Position numbers and translations under genes: made by a program. A stretch of DNA of 60,959 bases, from assembly GCF_000174355.1 (NCBI RefSeq), contig NZ_ACIS01000015.1, forward strand, positions 1 through 60,959, read 5' to 3'. The stretch is from Pseudogulbenkiania ferrooxidans 2002 (lineage in GTDB: Bacteria > Pseudomonadota > Gammaproteobacteria > Burkholderiales > Chromobacteriaceae). Below are positions 28,456 to 36,686 of this stretch, one piece after another; the first letter of the stretch is position 1; the number at the start of each line of letters is the position of its first letter. The notes beneath the pieces are model-generated. The model ran no database searches. It saw only the letters and a program-made list of their open reading frames with translations, and was not told the DNA's origin.

Positions 28456-29685
28456 ATGGGTATCAACCGGCGGGATTTTTTGCGTGTCGGCTCGGGCGGC
28501 TTGCTGCTGGCTGGCGGGGGTTTGCTGGTGCCGGCCTGGGCCAAGGGCGCGAAGTTGCTGCAACCGGCGGCGCTGCCGGATGGCACGCGTGAATCGGCCT
28601 TGCTCGAGGCCTTGCCCGGCAAGGTGCCGCTGATCAAGCGCAGTTACCGTCCTCCCAACTATGAAACGCCGCCGGAGTACTTCCGCGAGGTGTTCACGCC
28701 CAACAAGGCGTTTTTCGTGCGCTATCACCTGGCCAACATTCCCGAGGTGGAGGCGCGCAGCTGGCAGCTGCGCATCGGCGGCGAGGTGGAGAGCCCGCTG
28801 GTGCTGACGCTGGACGAGCTGCGTCGCTTCGAGACGGTGGAGCTGGCGGCGGTGTGCCAGTGCTCGGGCAACCGGCGTGGCCTGTTCCAGCCGCACGTGC
28901 CGGGGGTGGAGTGGAGTTACGGCGCGATGGGCAACGCGCGCTGGCGCGGGGTGCGCTTGCGCGACCTGCTGAACAAGGCCGGGGTGAAGAAGGGCGCGCT
29001 GGAGCTGGTGCTCGACGGCGCCGACGGCCCGGTGCTCGACAAGACGCCGGATTTCGTCAAGAGCCTGCCGCTGTGGAAGGGGCTGGACGAGAACACCCTG
29101 ATCGCCTTCGAGATGAACGGCGAGCCGCTGCCGCACTGGAACGGTTTCCCGGCGCGGCTGATCGTGCCGGGCTGGACCGCCACCTACTGGGTCAAGCACC
29201 TGAGTTCGATCAACGTGGTGTCGGCGCCGTTCGACGGCTTCTGGATGAAGAGCGCCTACCGTGTGCCGGTGGGCAAGTTTCCGGTGGTGGAGCGCTTTTT
29301 GTCGCAGGAGACGGCGGCCAACACGCCGATCACCGAGATGGTGGTCAATTCGCTCATCACCAGCGTGCGCGACGGCGAGCGGCTGTCGCTGGGCAAGCCG
29401 CTGGAGCTGGCCGGCATCGCCTGGGACGCCGGCTATGGCATCCGCCAGGTGGAGGTTTCCACCGACGGCGGCATGAGCTGGCGCAACGCCGAGCTCGGCA
29501 CCGATCACGGCCGTTTCTCCTTCCGTCCCTGGCATTACCGCTTCCAGCCGCGCCACAAGGGCCGCTATACGCTGCTGGCCAAGGCCACCAACCGCATCGG
29601 CCAGACCCAGACCTTCGAACTGATCGCCAACCCGGCCGGGTATCACCACAACCTGGTGCACCAGGTGGCGGTGGACGTCGTGTGA
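28456..29685 (+). CDS. sorA: Sulfite dehydrogenase molybdopterin subunit (SorA/SoxC-like)
   Basis: 409 residues with a twin-arginine signal (NRRDFLRVGSGGLLLAGGGL) that directs the folded molybdoenzyme to the periplasm. It belongs to the sulfite oxidase fold: the Mo-binding Cys region AAVCQCSGNRRGLFQPHVPG, GNARWRGVRLRDLL, and NGFPARLIVPGWTATYWVK; the C-terminal ~100 residues form the Ig-like dimerisation domain (VEVSTDGGMSWRNAE). It oxidises sulfite to sulfate and passes electrons to a c-type cytochrome. The monohaem cytochrome gene follows 10 bases after the stop, the sorAB arrangement. Confidence 0.9.
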   Translation: MGINRRDFLRVGSGGLLLAGGGLLVPAWAKGAKLLQPAALPDGTRESALLEALPGKVPLIKRSYRPPNYETPPEYFREVFTPNKAFFVRYHLANIPEVEARSWQLRIGGEVESPLVLTLDELRRFETVELAAVCQCSGNRRGLFQPHVPGVEWSYGAMGNARWRGVRLRDLLNKAGVKKGALELVLDGADGPVLDKTPDFVKSLPLWKGLDENTLIAFEMNGEPLPHWNGFPARLIVPGWTATYWVKHLSSINVVSAPFDGFWMKSAYRVPVGKFPVVERFLSQETAANTPITEMVVNSLITSVRDGERLSLGKPLELAGIAWDAGYGIRQVEVSTDGGMSWRNAELGTDHGRFSFRPWHYRFQPRHKGRYTLLAKATNRIGQTQTFELIANPAGYHHNLVHQVAVDVV

Positions 29686-29695
29686 GGGGCCCGCC

Positions 29696-29980
29696 ATGAA
29701 CAAGACACTCTGCGCGCTGCTGTTGCTGCTGCCGGCCCTGGCGCTGGCCGACGAGAGCGCCGTCAAACTGCGGCAAGGCAGCAACCAGGACGTGGTCGCC
29801 CGCAATTGCGCGGTCTGCCACAGCCTGGACTACATCCAGATGAACTCGCGTTTTCTCGACCGCAAGGGCTGGGAGGCGACCGTCACCAAGATGGTCAAGG
29901 TGATGGGGGCGCCGATCAAGGAAGAAGACGTGCCCCTGATCCTCGATTACCTCGATCAGCAGTACGGCAAGCCGAAGTAG
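29696..29980 (+). CDS. sorB: Monohaem cytochrome c subunit of sulfite dehydrogenase (SorB-like)
   Basis: 94 residues with a Sec signal peptide (MNKTLCALLLLLPALALA) and a single haem c site NCAVCHS. The axial Met ligand is probably in KVMGAPIKEEDVP. It accepts electrons from the preceding molybdenum subunit and would feed the respiratory chain via cytochrome c. Length and position fit SorB. Confidence 0.9.
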   Translation: MNKTLCALLLLLPALALADESAVKLRQGSNQDVVARNCAVCHSLDYIQMNSRFLDRKGWEATVTKMVKVMGAPIKEEDVPLILDYLDQQYGKPK

Positions 29981-29986
29981 GCCGGG

Positions 29987-30136
29987 GTGTGGGTGCCTAT
30001 TTCGCCAATCGCATGGCGGGGCCTTAGCGACGCACAGGCCGCTCGGGTACTCGACATGGTGCGCGCCCAGGCCATTCCGATCGATCGTTACGTCTATCTG
30101 TCCACTGGGATGTCGCCGTTGCAGCGTCATAAATGA
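29987..30136 (+). CDS. Small open frame after sorB, possible remnant
   Basis: 49 codons from a GTG 6 bases after the sorB stop, containing WRGLSDAQAARVLDMVRAQA and ending LSTGMSPLQRHK just at the terminator. The composition is protein-like rather than random, but there is no good ribosome-binding site and no family is recognised. It could be the tail of a lost gene. Confidence 0.25.
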   Translation: MWVPISPIAWRGLSDAQAARVLDMVRAQAIPIDRYVYLSTGMSPLQRHK

Positions 30137-30175
30137 CAATGCGGCCACCCCTTTGCCGGGTGGCCGCATTGTTTT
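30136..30175 (+). terminator. Rho-independent terminator of sorAB
   Basis: 15-bp perfect stem acaatgcggccaccc / gggtggccgcattgt with a 7-base loop and trailing T residues. Confidence 0.85.
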
Positions 30176-30249
30176 GGGCCGACAGGAACCGTTACGCCGA
30201 GCAATTGCCCCGCTTTAAAAATCGTTCTTGTCTGGTCAGCCTGCTGTCA

Positions 30250-30528
30250 TTACGGGTTGATATCGATGATCTGGGTGATGTGCGGCTGGCCCTGGCCCGG
30301 CAGCGGCTGGTAGATGTGGATCTTCACTACCCGCAGCGGCGCGTTCGGTGCCACGACCTGGGCCTGGGAGAGGTAGGAATAGTTGGTGCCTGCAACCACC
30401 TGCGTGGCAAAAGCAAACGGGGTGTATTTCACGCCCATCAGGTTCACAGCTTCTGTAAAAACCTTTTTGGCTTCGGTGGTGAGTTCAAAGTCAAAAGCGG
30501 TCCAACCGCCAACAACGGTATCCGACAT
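30250..30528 (-). CDS. Cystatin (stefin)-like cysteine protease inhibitor
   Basis: 92 residues from MSDTVVGGWTAFDFELTTEA, with a strong AAGGTG ribosome-binding site 6 bases before the ATG; a longer upstream frame is rejected. All three cystatin contact regions can be placed: the N-terminal Gly (VVGGW), the first hairpin QVVAG in ATQVVAGTNYSYL (identical to the stefin QVVAGTNY), and the second hairpin region in VKIHIYQPLPGQGQPH, which aligns with the stefin stretch ending in FQSLPHENKP. Cystatins block papain-like peptidases. No signal peptide, so it should be cytoplasmic. Last gene of the operon begun by a cysteine-peptidase-like protein. Confidence 0.85.
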   Translation of the reverse strand: MSDTVVGGWTAFDFELTTEAKKVFTEAVNLMGVKYTPFAFATQVVAGTNYSYLSQAQVVAPNAPLRVVKIHIYQPLPGQGQPHITQIIDINP

Positions 30529-30637
30529 AATGTTCACCTTTGAAAATGGTTGCAGTTTGAAGAGCCCCGAAACTGCTGCAACCGGACAGTCTGGGGAGAT
30601 TCCATTCAACGGGTGATCGCTACTCGACCCGCCGGGG

Positions 30638-32221
30638 TCAGCTCTCGCCCGACCCGGTGTAGAGCACCTCGGTGGCTTCTTGCTGAGCGACGTCGTAGAG
30701 GTACAGGGATAGGGTGTTGTCGGTGTACGAGCCGGCCAGCACCAAGGCGCTGCTGGTCGGGCTACTCGGAACGATGCTCGTGCCCCACAGCGGCATGTTG
30801 GTCCGGTCGTAAAGGACCAGATTGCCGTCTTGTTCCAGTATCAGGCGGCCGGGCGGGTTAGCGATGGGAGCGCTCAACGCCTGCCATAGTGGGCTGGTGT
30901 TGCCGCTCCTCAGCAGTACCGGCCCCAGAACCGGGTCATTGCTCAAGGTCGCGCTGCCATCGAGCGTGGTGATGGATTGGCCGGCCGCCAGGGTTAGCTG
31001 GCCCCAGTCATCCAAGCGGTTCACGCTTTTCATTTCCCCCACCAGATTGCTTTGCACCAGGGTTTTGACGGTGTCCGCAGACCAGCCGTGGTAAGCCGCC
31101 ACGGTGGAGAGGATGATCACCTTGGCGAGGGCGGCCATGGGCGTCATGTCGGCCGGGCTGAGGGCGCCAACCGCAGGCAACCATGCGCCTGCGGCGTAGG
31201 CACTGTCGTTCACGGTGCCGCTGAGTACCTGGGTGCAATCGACGATCACCACCCCTGCCGCGTTGGCATTGGCCAGCGCCTGGTAGGTGGCGCCCGCGGC
31301 CGGGTTGTCTGGGTTGCCGGAGGGGAAGTTGCCTTCGCCATACGATTCGAGCACCAGCCCCGTGATGCCCGTGGCCACGCAGGCATCGATCAGGTTGGCG
31401 ATCACCGCCGTGCCGCCCGTCGCCGAGTAGGCGGCAGGGAAGGCGTTGAACTGCATGGCGGGAAACGCATCGATGTTCTGGGCGATATACGTCAGACGCT
31501 TCTGCAGGGCCGACAGCGTACTCGGGGTGTCTAGGCTGGTGTCAGGGGTGGTGGGCAGGGGCAGGACGTTGGCGAAATCGATGTCCAGTTCGATGCCGTA
31601 CTCGCCCAAGGCCGGGTAGTTGGGCGAGGAGAAGGCATTGAACTGGCTGGCGTTGGTTTTGACCGTGCGGTTGCCGCGGTACAGCTGGTTCTGGAAGTAC
31701 ACGCCGACTTCCGGCACGCCGCTCTGTGCCGACGCCACCGCACCGCAGACGTTCTGGAACGCATCGGTGTTGTAGTTGATGGCCAGAGCGGATTGCGACG
31801 AGGCCCGATAGAACAAGGGCACTTGCGAACCCGTGATGATGACCGGCTTGCTCAGCGTAGCGGTGGGAAAGCCCAGCTCGTTGCAGTCGGATAGCAGGAA
31901 GGACAAGGCCGGGCCGGTGAAATCCATGCTGTCGGTGCCGTGCAGCACCACCCAGCCATCGTACTGGGTGTAGGTGTTCAATACCCACTCCGCCATCAGG
32001 CACCAGTCGGAAGGCTGCAGATTGGTGCTGTCCAGGGTGCCGCTGCTGGATTCCGGAAAGGTGATGGGCGGGAAATCGATGGTGATGTCCGGATACTGCT
32101 GTTGCAGTATCGGGGTGATGAGGTTCTTGAAGGCGCTGGAAAAATCGTCGGTGTTCATCGGCGAGAGCGGATTGCCGACGCAGCCGATGGTGCCGCCCGT
32201 GTAGAGAATGGCTATTTTCAT
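30638..32221 (-). CDS. L-asparaginase domain fused to bulb-lectin-like domain
   Basis: 527 residues, well above the ~330 of ordinary asparaginases. The N-terminal domain (1 to ~400) has the asparaginase signatures: ILYTGGTIGCVG with nucleophile Thr11, VVLHGTDSMDFTG (Thr96, Asp97) and GLVLESYGEGNFP. It should hydrolyse asparagine or a related amide. The C-terminal ~120 residues resemble a bulb-type mannose-binding lectin: LLRSGNTSPLWQAL and RLILEQDGNLVLYDRTNMPL, the latter matching QxDxNxVxY except for Glu463 in place of Gln. No signal peptide is visible. It lies between the peptidase-like gene and the cystatin gene on the same strand. Confidence 0.85.
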   Translation of the reverse strand: MKIAILYTGGTIGCVGNPLSPMNTDDFSSAFKNLITPILQQQYPDITIDFPPITFPESSSGTLDSTNLQPSDWCLMAEWVLNTYTQYDGWVVLHGTDSMDFTGPALSFLLSDCNELGFPTATLSKPVIITGSQVPLFYRASSQSALAINYNTDAFQNVCGAVASAQSGVPEVGVYFQNQLYRGNRTVKTNASQFNAFSSPNYPALGEYGIELDIDFANVLPLPTTPDTSLDTPSTLSALQKRLTYIAQNIDAFPAMQFNAFPAAYSATGGTAVIANLIDACVATGITGLVLESYGEGNFPSGNPDNPAAGATYQALANANAAGVVIVDCTQVLSGTVNDSAYAAGAWLPAVGALSPADMTPMAALAKVIILSTVAAYHGWSADTVKTLVQSNLVGEMKSVNRLDDWGQLTLAAGQSITTLDGSATLSNDPVLGPVLLRSGNTSPLWQALSAPIANPPGRLILEQDGNLVLYDRTNMPLWGTSIVPSSPTSSALVLAGSYTDNTLSLYLYDVAQQEATEVLYTGSGES

Positions 32222-32267
32222 GGGGATGATGTTCCTCTGTAATGGGCATTCTTCAGATGGCGGAACC

Positions 32268-33077
32268 TCAGATGATCTTGACGCCCGAGTCGGGCACGAA
32301 CATGTAGCAGTAGAAGGAATATTCGACGATCAGGTCGTCCGGGTTGTAGTCGGGCTGGCTCTTGTCGGGCTGCACCGGGCCCTGGTTGACGGTCCAGTTG
32401 GCGACCGCCGGGTTCTGGATCAGGTTGCCGGCGAAGTCGAAGTTGGTGACCTGGTCGCCGCCATCCTTCTGTGACCACGAATTGAAATTGACCACGTCGT
32501 CGCAGCGCGCCCAGTGGTAGTCGCCGGGCCAGTTGGCATCGCCGGCCGGGGAAATCATCAGGGCGACGAAATGGCCTCCCAGGGCGCCGGTGCCGACCAA
32601 GTCGTTCGGGCTGGTGGCCTTGCGTTTTTGGGCAAAGGTCTTGATGTCGCCGAGGCAGGTGCCGACGTACACGAGGCCGTCCTGCTCGGCAAAGTGACTG
32701 ATGGAAGGGCCGTTGAGGGTCGCCGCGGTGATGAGGTTGCCACTGGCCCGGCCTGGCTGTGGGAACGTGTTGGGGGTGATGTTGCAGCCATAGGCGTAGC
32801 AATTGTTGTGCGGCTGGAATTTGTACGACATGAAATTGCCGTTGCAGTCTTCCGGCGGGTTATAGCCCGAGGTGCCGCCGACGACGGTGGGGCTGTACTG
32901 GGGAATGCCGACGACCCGCGTCGGCCCCGGGTTGGTGATGGTGATCGGGACGGTGACAGGGGCCAGATAGTGTTCGTCGGGGGCGGCGGCGCCTAGCGCG
33001 GTCTGGGTGATCTGATGAGACAGGTCTTGCGTGGCGGCCATGCCGCTGAATTTGAACTGCCGAGTTGCTTTATTCAT
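32268..33077 (-). CDS. Putative cysteine-peptidase-like protein, first gene of the cystatin operon
   Basis: 269 residues from MNKATRQFKFSGM, with GGAGAG before the ATG. No named family is recognised with confidence. The pattern NNCYAYGCN (Cys93), GALGGHFVALMISP (His169), GDYHWARCDD (His188) and WSQKDGGDQVTNFD resembles a group of uncharacterised proteins with an NlpC/papain-like Cys-His layout; catalysis is inferred. The N-terminal ~70 residues look unstructured, and there is no signal peptide or membrane segment. A papain-like activity would explain why a cystatin is encoded two genes downstream. Confidence 0.55.
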   Translation of the reverse strand: MNKATRQFKFSGMAATQDLSHQITQTALGAAAPDEHYLAPVTVPITITNPGPTRVVGIPQYSPTVVGGTSGYNPPEDCNGNFMSYKFQPHNNCYAYGCNITPNTFPQPGRASGNLITAATLNGPSISHFAEQDGLVYVGTCLGDIKTFAQKRKATSPNDLVGTGALGGHFVALMISPAGDANWPGDYHWARCDDVVNFNSWSQKDGGDQVTNFDFAGNLIQNPAVANWTVNQGPVQPDKSQPDYNPDDLIVEYSFYCYMFVPDSGVKII

Positions 33078-33236
33078 CTTTACTCTCCGTACTGGTTTTG
33101 TTGCGGGATAAAGTCTGAAAAATGCTGCCAACCCTGGCTCGCCACTGCACAAGCCATCATGCCCTGTCAGCCATCACGACCGTCTTGTGACCCGCTCCCG
33201 ACTTACCGGCGGGTTGCGTCTGAAGGAGGTGAATAC

Positions 33237-33380
33237 TTGCCCAGAACGGTGGTGTCGGCAAAACCCATTTTGCATGACGATGAAGTAAGCGCCCGGCTTG
33301 CTGGCTTGTCAATGTCATTTTGTCGTGATGGCGCTGACCTCTCGGTGGAGCCTATGGGAATGTCTGAATTTCGCCACTGA
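33237..33380 (+). CDS. Possible small protein with perfect Shine-Dalgarno
   Basis: 47 codons from a TTG preceded 4 bases upstream by aaggaggtga, an exact anti-16S match, ending MSEFRH. No family is recognised. It lies in the 395-bp gap between the peptidase-like gene and the ABC exporter, which otherwise shows no clear feature. Confidence 0.35.
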   Translation: MPRTVVSAKPILHDDEVSARLAGLSMSFCRDGADLSVEPMGMSEFRH

Positions 33381-33472
33381 AGAGGGCGGTGCTGCGGGCG
33401 GGTAACTGGGAAATGACGGTTATCGCTCTGTCGTCGGCGATTGGGGCATGGTTGGTGGTCGTGCGGAGGATG

Positions 33473-34243
33473 TCAGCGTGCCAGCCCCGGGTAGAGTTTG
33501 GCGGCCAGGGCCAGCAGTAGCAGGAAGACCAGCAGCATGATGCCAAAGCTGGTGGCGTCGCCGTAGACGCTATGCCCGCCCACGATCATCGCCCCGCGCA
33601 AGGCGTCCACCAGGTAGGTCAGCGGGTTGAACGCGGCGATGGCCCGGAGCCAGTCCGGCATGATATCGAGTGGATAGATGGCGTTGGAGGCGAAAAACAG
33701 CGGCATGGTGAGCAGCTGGCCGATGCCCATGAAGCGCTCGCGCGTCTTGACGATGCAGGCGATCACCAGCGAGAAGGTGGAGAAGATGCACGAGCCGACG
33801 AACACGGCGGCGGCCACGGTGACCATCGGCAGCGGCTCCCAGCGGATCGCCACGTGCAGCGCGATCGCCACCAGGTACACCACCGCCGCCTGCACCAGCC
33901 CGCGCAGCCCCGCCGCCACCGCCTTGCCGAACACCAGGGCGCTGCGCCGCGCCGGGGTGACCAGGAGCTTGTGCACGATGCCGAGATCGCGCTCCCAGAT
34001 GATGGCGATGCCGTAGAAGATGGCGCTGAACAGGATGCTCTGCGCCAGGATGCCGGGGGCCATGTAGTCGAGGTAGCGCAGGCTGCCGGTGGGGATGCCG
34101 CGCACGTGGCTGAACACCTGGCCGAACACCGCCAGCCACAGCACCGGCTGCACCGCGCGCGACAGCAGCTCGGTGGGGTCGCGCCGCAGTTTGCGCACCT
34201 CAGCGTCGGTCACGGCGGCGCTTTCGTAGAGCCAGGCGAGCAT
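33473..34243 (-). CDS. ABC-2 type transporter permease
   Basis: 256 residues from MLAWLYESAAVTDAEVRKLR; the open frame continues upstream through the ATPase gene in another frame and is not used. Six hydrophobic segments and the ABC-2 motif around NAIYPLDIMPDWLRAIAAFN and PLTYLVDALRG identify the permease of a drug, lipid or polysaccharide exporter of the DrrB/NodJ type. It follows the ATPase gene with a 5-base gap. Confidence 0.92.
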   Translation of the reverse strand: MLAWLYESAAVTDAEVRKLRRDPTELLSRAVQPVLWLAVFGQVFSHVRGIPTGSLRYLDYMAPGILAQSILFSAIFYGIAIIWERDLGIVHKLLVTPARRSALVFGKAVAAGLRGLVQAAVVYLVAIALHVAIRWEPLPMVTVAAAVFVGSCIFSTFSLVIACIVKTRERFMGIGQLLTMPLFFASNAIYPLDIMPDWLRAIAAFNPLTYLVDALRGAMIVGGHSVYGDATSFGIMLLVFLLLLALAAKLYPGLAR

Positions 34244-34248
34244 GTGTT

Positions 34249-35061
34249 TCACCCCAGGCGTTGGATGGTGCCGCGGCTTTGGCGGATGCCGCGGTAGTAG
34301 CCTTCCTGCTCGATGACGGCGCCGCTGAAGTGGGCGAAGACATCGGCCAGGTCGGCCTGTGGTCCGACTTGCGCCTTGAGCGCGTCGGGTTGGCCGATGA
34401 CCGCCAGCCGGCCCTGATGCAAGATGGCGAGTTCGTCGCACAGCACGTCGGCCTCTTCCATGTCGTGGGTGGTGATGAGGATGGTCATGCCCTGGCTGTG
34501 GCGCAACTGCTGCAGCCGCTCCCACACGGTGCGGCGCGCCACCGGGTCCAGCCCGATGGTGGGTTCGTCGAGAAACAGGATTTCCGGAGTGTGCAGCGTG
34601 GCCTGGGCCACTTCGAGGCGGCGGATCATGCCGCCGGAGAAGGTGCGCACCAGCTTGTGCGCCACCGTGTCGAGGCCGGCGAAGGCCAGCGCCTCGTGCA
34701 CCCGCGTCTTGAGCCGGGCGCCGTGCAGGCCGTACAGGCGCGCCGACAGGGTGAGGTTCTCGGTGGCGGTGAGGGCGCCGTCGGCGGACAGCAGCTGGGG
34801 CACGTAGCCGATGCGCCGCCGCACCTCGATCGGCTCGGCCGCCACGTCGAAACCGGCCACCGTGGCGCGGCCGGAACTGGCCTCGAGCAGGGTGGTGAGA
34901 ATCTTGATGGTGGTGCTCTTGCCGGCGCCGTTGGGGCCCAGCAGGCCGAAAATCTGTCCGCGCGCCACGCTCAGGGTGAGCCGGTCGAGCGCCGTGACGT
35001 GGTTGAAGCGCTTGCTCAGGTCAACCGTGGCAATCGCGATGGAGTTGTTGGTGGCGGCCAT
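34249..35061 (-). CDS. ABC exporter ATP-binding protein (DrrA-like)
   Basis: About 270 residues from MAATNNSIAIATVDLSKRF; an ATG five codons upstream is possible. Walker A GLLGPNGAGKSTTIKIL, signature RTFSGGMIRRLEVAQA, Walker B ILFLDEPTIGLDPVARR and switch ITTHDMEEADVLCDELAIL are all present. It pairs with the ABC-2 permease that follows to form an exporter; the substrate is unknown. Confidence 0.93.
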   Translation of the reverse strand: MAATNNSIAIATVDLSKRFNHVTALDRLTLSVARGQIFGLLGPNGAGKSTTIKILTTLLEASSGRATVAGFDVAAEPIEVRRRIGYVPQLLSADGALTATENLTLSARLYGLHGARLKTRVHEALAFAGLDTVAHKLVRTFSGGMIRRLEVAQATLHTPEILFLDEPTIGLDPVARRTVWERLQQLRHSQGMTILITTHDMEEADVLCDELAILHQGRLAVIGQPDALKAQVGPQADLADVFAHFSGAVIEQEGYYRGIRQSRGTIQRLG

Positions 35062-35175
35062 GATCCATGCTAGCACCGAAGGCGGCGCTTGGCCGGCTAC
35101 GGCCAGGCTCCCCGCCGGGGCCGTGGCTACCGGCCCGGTGGGGGGAAGGTCAGCAGGGCGGGCGGCCGCGTACGC

Positions 35176-36564
35176 TTACGCCTCGCCGCGGCGCAGGCCG
35201 TTCTGGCGGAAGAACAGGTAGTACACCGCGCTGAGCAGGGCGAGGAAGGGCAGGCCGAATACCAGGGTCATGCGGAACACCTCGGTGAAGGCGGTGGTGA
35301 CCAGGATCGCCAGCATCAGCAGCAGGCCCGCCAGCGTGGTGAGCGGAAAGCCCTTCATGCGGAACGACAGCGCCGGGCCGCCCTGGCAGTCGTGGAAGCG
35401 GCGGAAGCAATAATGGGTGAGAAAGATCATCAGCCAGGTGAAGATGGCGCCGAACATCGAGATCGCCATCATCAGCTCGAACGAGTGCTCCGGGTACAGC
35501 ACGTTGAGCACCGTCGCCAGCGCGATGCCCACGGTGGACAGCAACAGGGCGTTGAGCGGGATGCCGTTGCGGGTGACGCGGCCCATGCCGGCCGGGGCGT
35601 GGCCGGCGCGCGACAGGCTGAACATCATGCGCGTGGTGATGTAGAGCTGGCTGTTCATGGCGGAGAGCGCCGCCACCAGCACGATGAAGTTGATCGCCCC
35701 GGCGGCGCCCGGAATGCCCAGCACCTCCATCACCTTGACGAAGGGGCTGCCGCTCTTGCCGGCGGCGTCCCACGGCACGATGGCGAGGATCAGCGCTAGC
35801 GACAGCAGGTAGAACACCGCCAGGCGCAGCATGGTGGCGCGAAAGGCCTGCTTCACCGCCTGTTCCGGGTTGTCGGCCTCGCCGGCGGCGACGGCGATCA
35901 TTTCCACGCTGAGGTAGCTGAAGATGGAGATGATCACGGCGACCCAGGTGCCTGAGAGGCCGTGCGGGAAGAAGCCGCCGTGCGCGGTGTAGTGCTGCAG
36001 GCCGTACTGCGCCGAGCCGGAGCCGAAGATGACGTAGGCGCCGAGCAGGATGAAGCCGACGATGGCGATCACCTTGATCGTCGAGAACCAGTATTCCACC
36101 GTGCCGAAGGCCTTGACGCTGGTGGCGTTGATGCCGATCAGCAGGCTGGAGAACAGCGCGATCCAGGCCCAGGCAGGCACCGCGGGGAACCAGAATTTCA
36201 TGTACACCGCCACCGCCGTGACCTCGGTGCCGACCGCCAGCACGATGCACGACCAGTAGGCGTAGCGCACCAGGAAGCCCGCCAGCGGGCTGACGTAGTG
36301 CTCGGCGTAGGCGCCGAACGAGCCCGAGGTGGAGTGGGCCACGGTCATTTCCGCCAGGCAGCCCATCAGCAGCAGGGTGATCAGGCCGCCGATGGCGTAG
36401 CTGATCAGCACGCTGGGCCCGGCAAAGCCGATGGCGAAGCTGCTGCCGAGGAACAGGCCGGTGCCGATGGCGCCGCCGATGGCGATCATGCTCATCTGGC
36501 CGGCGCTGAGGCGGCGGTGCAGGCCCTGCTCACGCCGCGCGATGTGGTCGAACGAGTTGCTCAT
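35176..36564 (-). CDS. Amino acid permease (APC family)
   Basis: 462 residues from MSNSFDHIARREQGLHRRLS, preferred because GGAG lies 7 bases before it; an ATG 4 codons upstream is possible. Twelve hydrophobic helices. The first has SMIAIGGAIGTGLFLGSSFA, the amino-acid-permease signature. It is close to AroP/ProY-type proton symporters. Its place directly after kynB-kynU suggests import of tryptophan, kynurenine or another aromatic amino acid, which is inference. Confidence 0.92.
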   Translation of the reverse strand: MSNSFDHIARREQGLHRRLSAGQMSMIAIGGAIGTGLFLGSSFAIGFAGPSVLISYAIGGLITLLLMGCLAEMTVAHSTSGSFGAYAEHYVSPLAGFLVRYAYWSCIVLAVGTEVTAVAVYMKFWFPAVPAWAWIALFSSLLIGINATSVKAFGTVEYWFSTIKVIAIVGFILLGAYVIFGSGSAQYGLQHYTAHGGFFPHGLSGTWVAVIISIFSYLSVEMIAVAAGEADNPEQAVKQAFRATMLRLAVFYLLSLALILAIVPWDAAGKSGSPFVKVMEVLGIPGAAGAINFIVLVAALSAMNSQLYITTRMMFSLSRAGHAPAGMGRVTRNGIPLNALLLSTVGIALATVLNVLYPEHSFELMMAISMFGAIFTWLMIFLTHYCFRRFHDCQGGPALSFRMKGFPLTTLAGLLLMLAILVTTAFTEVFRMTLVFGLPFLALLSAVYYLFFRQNGLRRGEA

Positions 36565-36686
36565 CTGTTTCTCCATTCATGAGGTCAAGCCGCCGGCAAT
36601 ACCCGGCCCGCCGCCCGGCTCGTCGGAGCGGGGCGGGAGGGGCAAGGGCGGTCGTTGTTATGGGGTGAGGGGAACGGCGCGGGGGC

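Noticed and set aside
33015..33236. Upstream part of the plus-strand frame ending at 33380
   Set aside because: It overlaps the start of the peptidase-like gene on the other strand and has no coding character; only the segment after the Shine-Dalgarno is considered.
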